Shown here piece by piece: positions 33,508 to 41,612 of a stretch of 47,813 nucleotides of DNA; the first letter of the stretch is position 1, and every line of letters begins with the position of its first letter. The DNA comes from Leptolyngbya sp. Heron Island J. GTDB taxonomy: Bacteria; Cyanobacteriota; Cyanobacteriia; Phormidesmidales; Phormidesmidaceae. The notes under the pieces were generated by a model. That model saw nothing but the letters and a program-made list of their open reading frames with translations. It ran no database searches and was not told where the DNA came from. The stretch is from positions 1 through 47,813 of the forward strand of contig NZ_AWNH01000025.1 of assembly GCF_000482245.1 (NCBI RefSeq), in the 5' to 3' direction. Position numbers and translations under genes: made by a program.

Positions 33508-33590
33508 GTCTAGCCTCACCGAACAGAGTTATCTCAACGTATCCACTCATAAACGTTATGTTCTGTTCCGTGTGCAGGCGTTTGTTAGGA
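33508..33590 (-). other. attC-like site after the Nudix gene
   Basis: On the minus strand it opens with TCCTAAC (33584-33590, one mismatch to RYYYAAC) and closes with GCTAGAC (33508-33514, one mismatch to GTTRRRY). The inner arms pair well: GCCTG-CAC-GGAACAGA against TCTGTTC-GGTGAGGC. It lies 16 bp beyond the Nudix stop. The 83-bp length is normal for attC. Confidence 0.6.
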
Positions 33591-33606
33591 GTCTGTTGAC
33601 GACAAA

Positions 33607-34107
33607 TCATCCTAGCTTTCCTTCGTTGATTACATTGGCGAGACCTACCGGGAAAAGCATCCCGGAGATCAATATCTCAGACATTGGCTGCCAATCAATT
33701 TCATACTGAGAACCTCCTTCCATAAGCGCAGTAACGGAAGCCAGTTCCGGTGTTATCTGGAGTCGGTATGCGATGACGATTTCATGACCAGCATGTCCTT
33801 CGTGCTCGTAAATATTTTCAAGAAACTGGGGATCGCCGTTGGTGCTAACTACTAGCCCAAACTCTTCATAGAATTCACGGACTAACGCCTCATTTGCTGT
33901 TTCGCCAAACTCAATACCTCCACCAGGAGGCCGCCAACCTTTCAGCATGTTTTGATCATCGTAAACAGGCATAACCAAAAGCTTGTCTTCGGCAACCGCG
34001 ATGCCGATGGCAACAGCTCTGATACTTTGTTGGGGACGCCATTTCGGATAGGGCTGTATTTCTTCTGAAAACACTCTAAATCCAGATACGTTTTTGTAGA
34101 TGCCCAA
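33607..34107 (-). CDS. Nudix hydrolase, cassette gene
   Basis: 166 residues. The Nudix box GX5EX7REUXEEXGU is exact: GGIEFGETANEALVREFYEEFGL. It hydrolyses a nucleoside diphosphate linked to another group; the substrate is unknown. The TTG start at 34105-34107 lies inside the GTTGGGC core of an upstream attC-like site, which is unusual; a GTG about 11 codons inside is an alternative. The gene is followed 16 bp later by another attC-like site, so it is bounded on both sides. Nudix genes are common cassette passengers. Confidence 0.82.
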   Translation of the reverse strand: MGIYKNVSGFRVFSEEIQPYPKWRPQQSIRAVAIGIAVAEDKLLVMPVYDDQNMLKGWRPPGGGIEFGETANEALVREFYEEFGLVVSTNGDPQFLENIYEHEGHAGHEIVIAYRLQITPELASVTALMEGGSQYEIDWQPMSEILISGMLFPVGLANVINEGKLG

Positions 34108-34280
34108 CGTCGAGTTGAGCGGCGGTCAATATTTTAGCATTAATGTCTGGACCATAAATTCCGTCTGCTCCTGCGTAGGGTGTACGCCCAGCATGGGCGT
34201 GAACTAATGGGGTGCAAGTCCTCTATGGGGGGTGTTGTGTGAGGGGGGAATCGTAAGGTTTCTCCCTATCCCGATTAGGC
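34102..34280 (-). other. attC-like site split by a second group II intron relic
   Basis: Omitting 34180-34275, the minus strand starts GCCTACC (one mismatch to RYYYAAC) and ends GTTGGGC (34102-34108, perfect GTTRRRY). GAGCAGACGG near one end pairs with CCGCCGCTC near the other, with one bulge. The insertion point is the same as in the first split site (between the fifth and sixth base of the R-type core). Confidence 0.5.
34180..34275 (+). mobile_element. Second deleted group II intron relic
   Basis: It starts GTGTACGCCCAGCATGGGCG, nearly identical to the first relic, and ends in GGTTTCTCCCTATCCCGAT. Only the first 45-50 bp and the last 50 bp remain, so almost all of domains I-V is lost. The next base starts TAGGC, matching TAGAT at the first relic. 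It points toward larger coordinates, opposite to the cassette genes. Confidence 0.7.
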
Positions 34281-35098
34281 GTCAAGGCCAGAAGCTTTGT
34301 CCGTGTCCGCCTCAGAATTAAACTGGAATCTCCTGCGTCAAGGAATTTATGAGCAGGACGCGGTCCCCCAAAATTATTGGTAAGGCATTGAAGCTGCAGC
34401 AAGGACCGACCCTTACGCTTGCCGGCTTTTAGGTCAATTTGAATATTTTTCATCCAAATCAAACCCTCATTCGTATTGATAGTCAAGTGGGTAAATATTG
34501 ATTGATATAAGGAGGTTCACGTTGAACATCAAGGGTTGGTTTATGGAGCGCTTGCTTTGTGGTGGTTTGTCTAATCTAAATAGAAAACATTCGACAAGTG
34601 CTAAAAATTAAAGTCATCTAAGTTTAACTGTTATTCGTATCCATAACTGACAACCAATTGTGTTCTTATCCAGCTTTATGCATACGTGAGATTTTCACGT
34701 ATGGGATTGCCATTGAAAAGCAATTGTTCGTCTATTTGTTGTGCCCTACCTGAAAAAGAATATTTAAAAACACACTTAAACTCCTCTGATAAAGGCGTTT
34801 AAGTGTGTTAATGTTCTCTTTTTTTAGCCTGCTCAGAAAGACAGATCTGCCGATTGAACCCTTCTCATTCTAGATTTCAAAAACAATTTTTTTCATGGTT
34901 TCTGGAATCTAAACAACATAAGTGGAAGTAATCTTCTGCGTGGCTCTTTAAGAACCTAAACACATCTAAAGAGTGCACCAATTTATTTAAACCAAATCAA
35001 TTTCAAACCTGAGAGTTTTCTTTGGAGAAGACGCTGGTTTTGATGTGGTCAAGGTTCAAACATTTATAGTTCACAACAATTCAAAACAGGAAAATCCC
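34281..35098. other. Intergenic region with a possible untranslated RNA
   Basis: More than 800 bp before the beta-helix gene. The first 200 bp hold an open minus-strand frame (from about 34486) that I cannot identify; it could be a decayed cassette gene. A hairpin with a T run at 34769-34809 ends something transcribed on the plus strand, yet no plus-strand gene precedes it. The rest is AT-rich and should contain the promoter of the beta-helix gene. Confidence 0.45.
34769..34809 (+). terminator. Strong hairpin followed by a T run
   Basis: A perfect 13-bp stem, AACACACTTAAAC at 34769-34781 and its complement at 34797-34809, with a 15-nt loop. CTTTTTTT follows a few bases later. On the minus strand the stem is followed by TTTTTAAATA, so it may work in both directions. 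Confidence 0.7.
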
Positions 35099-37777
35099 AT
35101 GACAGTCAATGGTGTCGCCATTATCCCCACACAGGATGTTAAAAATTTATCTCGTCTCTCGAAACGTTTTCAAAAGCTACGGATTACTGGCAATAGAGGC
35201 GTTAAGCGATGCCTGAGTTACTGCTTATCTTTAGCGAGTATATTGGCCATTTCAGCTGAAGCAATCGCCACACCGGTTTCCATCGATGAGATCGCTCAAA
35301 CTCAGACTGATCAAGCTCAGACTGCCCAGTCCCCTACCCCAGAAACAATCCCAACAGAGACAGGAGCTGCTGCGCTCCGTCTGCAACCCTTCTTCAATCT
35401 CAACTATAATGAAGGTGCTGGCTTCACAGGCTTTAGCAGCTTTGGTGGTTTTCTCCCGCTGTTTCAAACACCGGGAGAAAATGTCACCTTTATTGATGGC
35501 CGTGTGAGTGTAGATAACAACGGTAATTTTGGCGGTGGCTTGCAAACTGGCTACCGAGCCCTGCTAAATGACAGCACAATATGGGGTGCTTATGCTGGAC
35601 TCGATGCTCGCAGTACAAGCGATCGCACCTTTACCCAGGTGGGCATTGGCACTGAGCTACTAGGAGATAACTGGGACTTAACATTCAATGCCAACCTGCC
35701 TTTGGATAATGCCCGTCAGGTCGTTGACACCGAGACCCAGGTCATCAACCCTCAGTTTGTAGTTAATCAATTGGCGTTTGATGAGCAGCAAGTTGACCAG
35801 GTAGAAGCTGCTGTGACCACTGTGTCACTCGACGGTGGCCTTGAGCTGTTTGACTTTGGTGAGGAGAGCAGCTTGTGGGGGCGAGGCGGTGTGTATTATT
35901 TGGGGGGAGAAGCCTCTCAAAATAGTTTAGGTATTCGGGCCTCACTGGACTACCGCGTTCAAAACAACTTACGTGTTGGTCTAGGTGTTCAAAATGACGG
36001 CGTATTTGGCACGAATGCGGTCTTTTCAGTCAGTGCGTTGTTAGGAGCCTCGGCACGACGTCCATCTGATACGGAAGAAAATTCACAAGCGCGGCTGTGG
36101 GCCAGAGCAGGAGAACCCATTGCGCGGACCAACACTGTTTTGGTAGAGGAACGAACGGATGTTTCGATTCTCGAAGCCAGCATTGTTGCTATTAACCCAG
36201 AGACGAACCAAGCGTTTGTTTTCCATCATGTCGACCCGACTACAGGGGTTGCCACCGCAACGGGTACTTTTGAAGCACCGCTCGATACCATTGCCAATGC
36301 CACTAATATTGCCACAGCCAACGCCGATAACATTATCTATGTGCAGGCAGGTGATGCAGGCGGTGCCTTTACACTGCCAGATGGGGTAGAAGTGCGCTCC
36401 GTAGGGCCTACCCAACTGTTAAATACTCAGTTTGGGGAAGTGATATTGCCAGGATCTGGCAGCGGCAACTTACCGACAGTCAGCGGCACTGCAACAATCG
36501 GCAACACCACATTGGTCTCGGGCTTAGCGATTGATCCGGCTGGGGCAGATGGCATTGTGGCTAATGGTGAGGGTATTGCAATTGAAGATAATACAATTAC
36601 CAATGCTAATATCGGTATTAACCTGCCCGACATTGATGGCCCGGTGGCGATTGTTCGCAATCAAATCTCGAATACAACTGACGATGGCATCTTCTTTGAA
36701 GACATTAACGGAACAGATAATGCAACAGTTACCGTCGCCAATAATACCTTGAACACAATTGGTGCAGCGGGCATTGAATTTGGCCTCATTGAGGGAGACG
36801 CTATCACCAATATCACAGTGGCAAACAATCAAATTACGGATGCTCAACTCGACAATATTTTCTTTGATGACATTGAGGCCAATGCTGTTGCCACGATTAC
36901 AGTCTCAGAAAATGTGATTGATGCAGGAAATGTAGATCCGCTTGTCGCAGGGGGGGATGGCATAGAAATTGACACTATTGAAAATAATGCTAATGCCACC
37001 ATTACCGTCGCCAATAATCAAATTAGCAATGTAGCTTTTGAAGGTATCGAGTTTGGTGACATTGAAAATGATGCGATCGCAACGATTACCATTGAAAACA
37101 ATCAAATTATCAGTAATGAGACAGGGGTTGAGTTTGACAGTATTGAAAACCGTGCTAACGCGACCATTACTGTGACCGGCAATACGATTACTGTTGCTAA
37201 TGAAGAAGGTATTCTCTTTGATGACATTGAAAACGATACCGTGTCCAACATTACCATTGCAGAGAACAACATTCTCAATGCAGGAACAGACGGCATCGAA
37301 TTTGACGTTATCGAAGATAATGCTAATGCCACTATTAGCATCCTCAACAATCAAATCTCGAACGTAGGGGAAGAGGGTATTTTCTTTAATGATATTCAAG
37401 AAAATGCCACGGCAGCTATTACAGTGACTGGTAATGTCATCACCAATGCCGGTGATGACGGGATTGAACTCACCTTAATCGAAGACAATGCCAACGTCAC
37501 TGCGACTGTGACCGACAATACGATTACCAATCCTGGCGCTAATGGCGTACGAATCGAGCACACGGCTGATACAGACTTCTGCCTGGCACTCGATAACAAC
37601 AGTGTTACCACTCCTGGCGATGATGGCTTTGCATTCGTGAGCAATGGGGCAGGTCAGTTTCAAGTGCTTGACCGGGCAAATGTTACCGCAAGGAATGTTG
37701 GCACCTTTAACCCCGCTGATATTGACACCAATGCGGACTTTGTAGAGGGTACGGCGGGAGTCGCTCCTTGCCCCTGA
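35099..37777 (+). CDS. Secreted beta-barrel/beta-helix repeat protein
   Basis: 892 residues from the ATG at 35099, which has AGGAAAA just upstream (a GTG at 35045 is less likely). It has a signal peptide (CLSYCLSLASILAISAEAIA). The next 250 or so residues are rich in alternating aromatic strands (LQPFFNLNYNEGAGFTGFSSF, GGGLQTGYRALL, RVGLGVQNDGVFGTN) and look like an outer-membrane barrel or inverse-autotransporter fold. The last 400 residues contain ten or eleven 28-residue repeats of the form ATITVxxNxIxNxxxxGIxFxDIExN, a right-handed beta-helix. It is probably a surface adhesin or anchored polysaccharide-binding protein. Confidence 0.72.
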   Translation: MTVNGVAIIPTQDVKNLSRLSKRFQKLRITGNRGVKRCLSYCLSLASILAISAEAIATPVSIDEIAQTQTDQAQTAQSPTPETIPTETGAAALRLQPFFNLNYNEGAGFTGFSSFGGFLPLFQTPGENVTFIDGRVSVDNNGNFGGGLQTGYRALLNDSTIWGAYAGLDARSTSDRTFTQVGIGTELLGDNWDLTFNANLPLDNARQVVDTETQVINPQFVVNQLAFDEQQVDQVEAAVTTVSLDGGLELFDFGEESSLWGRGGVYYLGGEASQNSLGIRASLDYRVQNNLRVGLGVQNDGVFGTNAVFSVSALLGASARRPSDTEENSQARLWARAGEPIARTNTVLVEERTDVSILEASIVAINPETNQAFVFHHVDPTTGVATATGTFEAPLDTIANATNIATANADNIIYVQAGDAGGAFTLPDGVEVRSVGPTQLLNTQFGEVILPGSGSGNLPTVSGTATIGNTTLVSGLAIDPAGADGIVANGEGIAIEDNTITNANIGINLPDIDGPVAIVRNQISNTTDDGIFFEDINGTDNATVTVANNTLNTIGAAGIEFGLIEGDAITNITVANNQITDAQLDNIFFDDIEANAVATITVSENVIDAGNVDPLVAGGDGIEIDTIENNANATITVANNQISNVAFEGIEFGDIENDAIATITIENNQIISNETGVEFDSIENRANATITVTGNTITVANEEGILFDDIENDTVSNITIAENNILNAGTDGIEFDVIEDNANATISILNNQISNVGEEGIFFNDIQENATAAITVTGNVITNAGDDGIELTLIEDNANVTATVTDNTITNPGANGVRIEHTADTDFCLALDNNSVTTPGDDGFAFVSNGAGQFQVLDRANVTARNVGTFNPADIDTNADFVEGTAGVAPCP

Positions 37778-37927
37778 TGACTACCTTTGTGAGGCTTAAT
37801 CACATAAGCTAAACCGCATCCAGATCCACAGTTTTTCTTCAAGTTAAAAACCTGGGTGTCAAATTGGACGTGGTTTAGCCACAACTCAGCTTTTTCTACT
37901 CTTCTTGAATGTCGCCTTTTGCTCTAT

Positions 37928-38107
37928 TTAATGGAAAAATGCAGCTTCTCGAAGTGCTTCAGTAGTATTTTTCTGTTGTATTTGCTTTAGATACTCAATA
38001 GCCTTTATTACAATCTGAGGATCGTCGTATCTTAATCCGAAGTGTTCGTATGTCTCGGTAAGAGCCTTTTCGCGTGTGTAAATTGGTATTCCGTCAATGT
38101 ATTCCAT
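37928..38107 (-). CDS. Short unknown ORF (59 residues) in cassette position
   Basis: Starts at an ATG at 38105-38107 (MEYIDGIPIYTREKALTETY) and ends in TAA at 37928-37930. The frame stays open upstream to about the GTTAGAC core at 38156, so it may be the C-terminal end of a longer gene. The GIPIY-x-REKALTE and KNTTEALREAAFF parts weakly recall the C-terminal part of AbiEi-type antitoxins, but I would not call it one. Confidence 0.4.
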   Translation of the reverse strand: MEYIDGIPIYTREKALTETYEHFGLRYDDPQIVIKAIEYLKQIQQKNTTEALREAAFFH

Positions 38108-38155
38108 AACTTCATACTTTACGAAAGAGGGCTTTAGATTGCCATGATTTTGTCT

Positions 38156-38241
38156 GTCTAACGGTCCAAATCAGGAGCAGCAAATGACCTCTAACTCAGC
38201 AGCGGTAGCTACAAGCGTCTGCTGCATTTGACTTGTTATAG
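38156..38241 (-). other. attC-like site after the 159-residue gene
   Basis: The minus strand opens CTATAAC and ends with the perfect core GTTAGAC (38156-38162). The arms pair TAAC-AGTC-AAAT-AGCAG against CTGCT-ATTT-GGAC-GTTA with bases unpaired on one side. It begins 20 bp after the stop of the gene. The stem is good; the first core has two mismatches to RYYYAAC. Confidence 0.65.
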
Positions 38242-38260
38242 TGCTTTTTCAACTTGTCGC

Positions 38261-38740
38261 TTATCTTCTTGGACATTTCCCAGAGGCTACATACTCACAA
38301 AAACTCCTAGTTAATTCTTTTGAACCATAATTTTCCCACCATTTAATTACTCCTGGGCGAGATAGAAGGGTACGCATATCACGGCACCAACTTGCCCACA
38401 GTTCTTCTTCCACCAGGTTATTTCTATATTGATAGAATAGATTTTCGTATAAATTAAAAAAGCTGAACATTAACAAACTAAATCTTAAGCGTTCATCACT
38501 GTCCAAAGTCTCTAAAGATTTCTGCCCAGACCTAAAGATTCGTGTGACTTCTGCATCAGAACTAATACGTTCTTCAAGATTTCCAATCGAGTCAACAATT
38601 GCTTGATATGTAGCCCCCTTTGTTGCTTTTGTACTATCTCGAACTTGCCTTGCAAGATATACGAGAGATGCAATCACTGCAACAGTTTCTACTATTCCAG
38701 CAATCTCGCTAATAACTTGAAGAATTTCATTAGAAGGCAT
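38261..38740 (-). CDS. Unknown 159-residue protein, gene cassette
   Basis: A single N-terminal membrane segment (IVETVAVIASLVYLARQVRDSTKA), then a soluble helical domain rich in aromatic residues (LLMFSFFNLYENLFYQYRNN). This type of N-terminally anchored hypothetical protein is common in environmental gene cassettes; no function is known. It lies between two GTTAGAC cores (38156-38162 and 38818-38824) with its stop 20 bp before an attC-like stem, the exact structure of a one-gene cassette. Confidence 0.65.
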   Translation of the reverse strand: MPSNEILQVISEIAGIVETVAVIASLVYLARQVRDSTKATKGATYQAIVDSIGNLEERISSDAEVTRIFRSGQKSLETLDSDERLRFSLLMFSFFNLYENLFYQYRNNLVEEELWASWCRDMRTLLSRPGVIKWWENYGSKELTRSFCEYVASGKCPRR

Positions 38741-38817
38741 TTTACTTTACCTGAGTGTTAAAAAAATAAGCTTCTTCATGGCTTTCAAGACTTACATAGG
38801 TCACGAAGGAATAATCA

Positions 38818-38903
38818 GTCTAACCGGTGAAGTTGTTCTGCAGCAGATAAACTCAAAGGTTTTCAGTCACTTCTCTTGTGTCCGCACCAATGTAGTGTTA
38901 GGT
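38818..38903 (-). other. attC-like site between LysR and the 159-residue gene
   Basis: Both cores are perfect: ACCTAAC (38897-38903) fits RYYYAAC and GTTAGAC (38818-38824) fits GTTRRRY, 86 bp in total. The stem between them is weaker than in the other sites. It starts 7 bp beyond the LysR stop, so the LysR gene is either the first cassette or the native neighbour of the insertion. Confidence 0.6.
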
Positions 38904-38910
38904 GCGAACA

Positions 38911-39834
38911 CTAATCGATCATGTGAGTGTGCTTCAACTCTGTCATCAGCGCTTGGATGAATTCGACAAACACTCTGACCTTCGCTGAGAGATATCGTTT
39001 CTGCGCATAGATCACAGCAATAGGAACGCCAGGGAGAGCGTACTTTTCTAAAAGTGGAACTAACTGACCGGCTGCGATCGCATCCCCAACAACAAAATTA
39101 TAAAGCTGAATAATTCCAGCTCCAGCAATCGCAGCAGCCGTGGCGGTTTCAGCATGGTCAATGGTCAACGGTCCAGCAACATCCACAGTCGTGACCTGGC
39201 CATCCTGCTGAAACCGCCAGTCGCGCACCCGCCCCGTTTGCGGAATCACATGATTTATACATTGATGCTGCTGTAATGCTTCAGGCGTTTGAGGTTTGCC
39301 ATATTTCGCTACATACGCGGGCGAGGCACAAACCACTTCTTTAGCCGTACCGAGTATGTGCATGATTAGGTTGCTATCAGGGCTGCTGCCAACCCGAACC
39401 ACTGCATCAATACCATCCTCAATCAGATCAACGCGGCGATCGCTCAAGGAAATTTCCAATTTGAGCTCGGGATACTGCTCTACAAATTTGGGGAGGGCCG
39501 GCATAATATGCAGACGTGCCATAGACGGGATGAGATTAATCCGGAACACACCACTGGGGGTGGACTGCGATCGCCGCAGCGACAATTCTGCCTCTTCCAA
39601 ATCACTTAAAATCTGCCGCCCAGACTCGTAAAAGCGAGCTCCGTCATCAGTGAGGGACAAACTGCGAGTTGTGCGATTTAGTAGTCGACTTCCCAGGCGA
39701 TCTTCCAGTCGCTGCACAGCTCGGCTGACTGCCGAAGGTGACATACCGAGCTGCCTAGCAGCAGCTGAAAAACTGCGATGTTTGGCTGCCTGAACAAAAA
39801 TCATAAGGCTATCAAGCCGTTCTCGCTCTGCCAT
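38911..39834 (-). CDS. LysR-family transcriptional regulator
   Basis: 307 residues. The N-terminal HTH is clear (FVQAAKHRSFSAAARQLGMSPSAVSRAVQRLEDRLGSRLLNRTTRSLSLT), followed by the two-lobed ligand domain. It is close to the AaeR/PgrR-like subfamily by its SLSLTDDGARFYE block. It is divergent from an NmrA-type gene with 122 bp between them. That gap has the repeated element CAAGTCTTT at about 39852 and 39878. It probably activates or represses the NmrA gene and itself. Confidence 0.9.
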   Translation of the reverse strand: MAERERLDSLMIFVQAAKHRSFSAAARQLGMSPSAVSRAVQRLEDRLGSRLLNRTTRSLSLTDDGARFYESGRQILSDLEEAELSLRRSQSTPSGVFRINLIPSMARLHIMPALPKFVEQYPELKLEISLSDRRVDLIEDGIDAVVRVGSSPDSNLIMHILGTAKEVVCASPAYVAKYGKPQTPEALQQHQCINHVIPQTGRVRDWRFQQDGQVTTVDVAGPLTIDHAETATAAAIAGAGIIQLYNFVVGDAIAAGQLVPLLEKYALPGVPIAVIYAQKRYLSAKVRVFVEFIQALMTELKHTHMID

Positions 39835-39956
39835 TCCTAACCCTCAGTTTGCAAGTCTTTATTTATGCGTTTAGTGCACAAGTCTTTTGAAGATTAGCCT
39901 ATTTTTTAATCTGGGCGCAAGGACTATTCTGAATTCATCGAGTTTGAAAGCAATAC

Positions 39957-40844
39957 ATGAACAACCAACTCAGAATTCTTGTCCTTGGTGCAACTGGCAA
40001 AGTCGGCGGCGAAACCTTACGACAACTCCAGCTGGCAGGAGATAATCAACCCATTGCCGCTGTTCGTTCTGCAGAAAAAGCCCAGGCATTACAAGCCCAG
40101 GGGTTTGAAACCGTAATCCTCGATTTGGATCAGCCGGATACCCTGGAACCTGCATTACAAGGTATTGATCGCGCCCTGCTGTTGACTGGCTACAGCGTGG
40201 ATATGCTGCGTCAAAGTAAGCGTTTTCTGGATGTCGCCAAAGCAACAGGCGTGAACCACATCGTCCATATTGGTGCATCCACAGCCCCCACCAATGAAGT
40301 CGCCCACTGGGGCTGGCATCAAATGGTGGAAGCTTATATCGAGCAACAAGGCTTTAGTTTCGTTCACCTACGTCCAGAAGCCTTCATGCAAAACATCACG
40401 GGGCCTGGCTATCGCTGGCTCGATGGCAATGTCATTCGTCATTATGTGGGCAATGCACGCTGGAGTTGGATTGACTGCAATGATCTGGCGTTGGTCGCGG
40501 CCCATGCGCTGCGTGAACCTGAAAAATATGCAGGGCAAGTCATTCCGCTGGGGTACGATACCAAAACCTTTGCTGAAGTCGCCGCAATTTTAAGCCAGGT
40601 GACAGGCCAAACTATTCAAGCTGAAGCTCGTCCACCAGAAGAGTTTCTAGAAAATTCCTTGGCTGCGGGAGCTGATCCGGCTTATATAAGCTGCGTCTAC
40701 ACACAATTTAAGCTCAACGGCGAAGGCGCAATTCCTGATGCCGATGCAACCTTTGATAATTTTGAAACGATCACAGGGCGACCTCCGACAACCTGGCAGA
40801 CGTTCGCAGAACATCAGCGAGAACAGCTCTTGGCAAATGCGTAA
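39957..40844 (+). CDS. NmrA-like NAD(P)-binding protein
   Basis: 295 residues. The Rossmann motif VLGATGKVGGETLRQL is at about 9-24, and HIVHIGASTAPTNEVAHWGWHQMVEAYIEQ and FVHLRPEAFMQNITGPGY are typical of NmrA/SDR-a5 proteins. These bind NAD(P) as redox sensors or reduce quinone- or isoflavone-like substrates. It is divergent from the LysR gene, which probably controls it. A decayed second copy of the same family follows 83 bp downstream. Confidence 0.85.
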   Translation: MNNQLRILVLGATGKVGGETLRQLQLAGDNQPIAAVRSAEKAQALQAQGFETVILDLDQPDTLEPALQGIDRALLLTGYSVDMLRQSKRFLDVAKATGVNHIVHIGASTAPTNEVAHWGWHQMVEAYIEQQGFSFVHLRPEAFMQNITGPGYRWLDGNVIRHYVGNARWSWIDCNDLALVAAHALREPEKYAGQVIPLGYDTKTFAEVAAILSQVTGQTIQAEARPPEEFLENSLAAGADPAYISCVYTQFKLNGEGAIPDADATFDNFETITGRPPTTWQTFAEHQREQLLANA

Positions 40845-40927
40845 ACCGGGACGTAGCGATCTCACAGTTTCAGCAGGGGCTTCTAGGGAGTGAGCCCATA
40901 ATCATCTTCATTACAGGAATACTGACC

Positions 40928-41083
40928 ATGAAACGAGTACTAGTTATCGGCGCAACTGGCGCAATGGGCTCATCGGTGGTTCGAGAGCTTTGCCGTAACG
41001 AGCAGGTATAGCCCGAAAAGATTCGTTGCTTTACCCGCAATCCCAATAGCGATGCCGCGTCATCAAGCGATCTATTACTCATC
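40928..41083 (+). pseudogene. Truncated NmrA-like gene
   Basis: Starts ATG at 40928 with MKRVLVIGATGAMGSSVVREL, the Rossmann opening of an NmrA-type protein. It is interrupted by a TAG at 41009-41011 and continues in the same frame as PEKIRCFTRNPNSDAA before the similarity ends near 41080. About 230 residues of the domain are missing. It is probably a paralogue of the upstream gene, lost by a nonsense mutation and deletion. Confidence 0.65.
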
Positions 41084-41131
41084 TGCTGGGTAGGCTATCC
41101 TAGGTATGTACAAATATAGGGAGTAACCGCT

Positions 41132-41416
41132 ATGGATGCTCTTGAGCCTCTAAAGCTTGCCATTGCACAACTTTCTTTGGAAGAACTGGCAGAATTCCGA
41201 TGCTGGTTTGCTGAGTTCGAGACTCAAGCTAATGCCGCAGCTAAGCTCGATCAACATGCTGCTGAAGCCTTGAGGATAAAGGGAAAGTTAGTCCGCCTTT
41301 CTTATCCTCAGGAGCTATTAGGATATCAACGGTGGTTTGGAGGGCTAGGCACCGAAGTCTCTGAAGAGAATCTCGATCAATATGCTGCTGAAGCCCTAAA
41401 GATAAAAGGAAAGTAG
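41132..41416 (+). CDS. Small protein with an internal duplication
   Basis: 94 residues made of two copies of a module of about 40 residues. The first has LAEFRCWFAEFE then LDQHAAEALRIKGK, the second has LLGYQRWFGGLG then LDQYAAEALKIKGK. The first module, with EELAEFRCWFAEFE, looks like the short antitoxin-like proteins encoded next to RelE/ParE toxins, but no toxin follows. I know no proven function. It lies 9 bp before a GTCTAAC sequence and about 50 bp after the NmrA remnant. Confidence 0.5.
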   Translation: MDALEPLKLAIAQLSLEELAEFRCWFAEFETQANAAAKLDQHAAEALRIKGKLVRLSYPQELLGYQRWFGGLGTEVSEENLDQYAAEALKIKGK

Positions 41417-41612
41417 TATGTGACGTCTAACGATCGAGCTGAGCCACGAACGCCGTCGAGTTGCTATGTCGCGCTGCACTAGGGTTTCCATGCGCTAACA
41501 GGGATATGTTGCATGTCGATATAAGCTCATCATTAGAGAGAAACTTTCTGCTAATCGGGGTAGCTAAGTTTTGAGCTGTGGTTTCTTCCTAAACATCTGG
41601 AGACCAAAGCTT

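Noticed and set aside
34223-34486. A minus-strand frame of 87 codons running through the second intron relic
   Set aside because: The 3' third is translated intron; the 5' part may be a decayed cassette gene but cannot be identified.
37809-37880. A dyad with CTAAACC and GGTTTAG ends after the beta-helix gene as an attC
   Set aside because: The cores do not fit GTTRRRY and the interior pairs poorly. It may be a weak terminator of the beta-helix gene.
41425-41520. GTCTAAC shortly after the 94-residue gene as another attC site
   Set aside because: The RYYYAAC core is perfect, but I find no GTTRRRY partner 50-110 bp away and no convincing stem.
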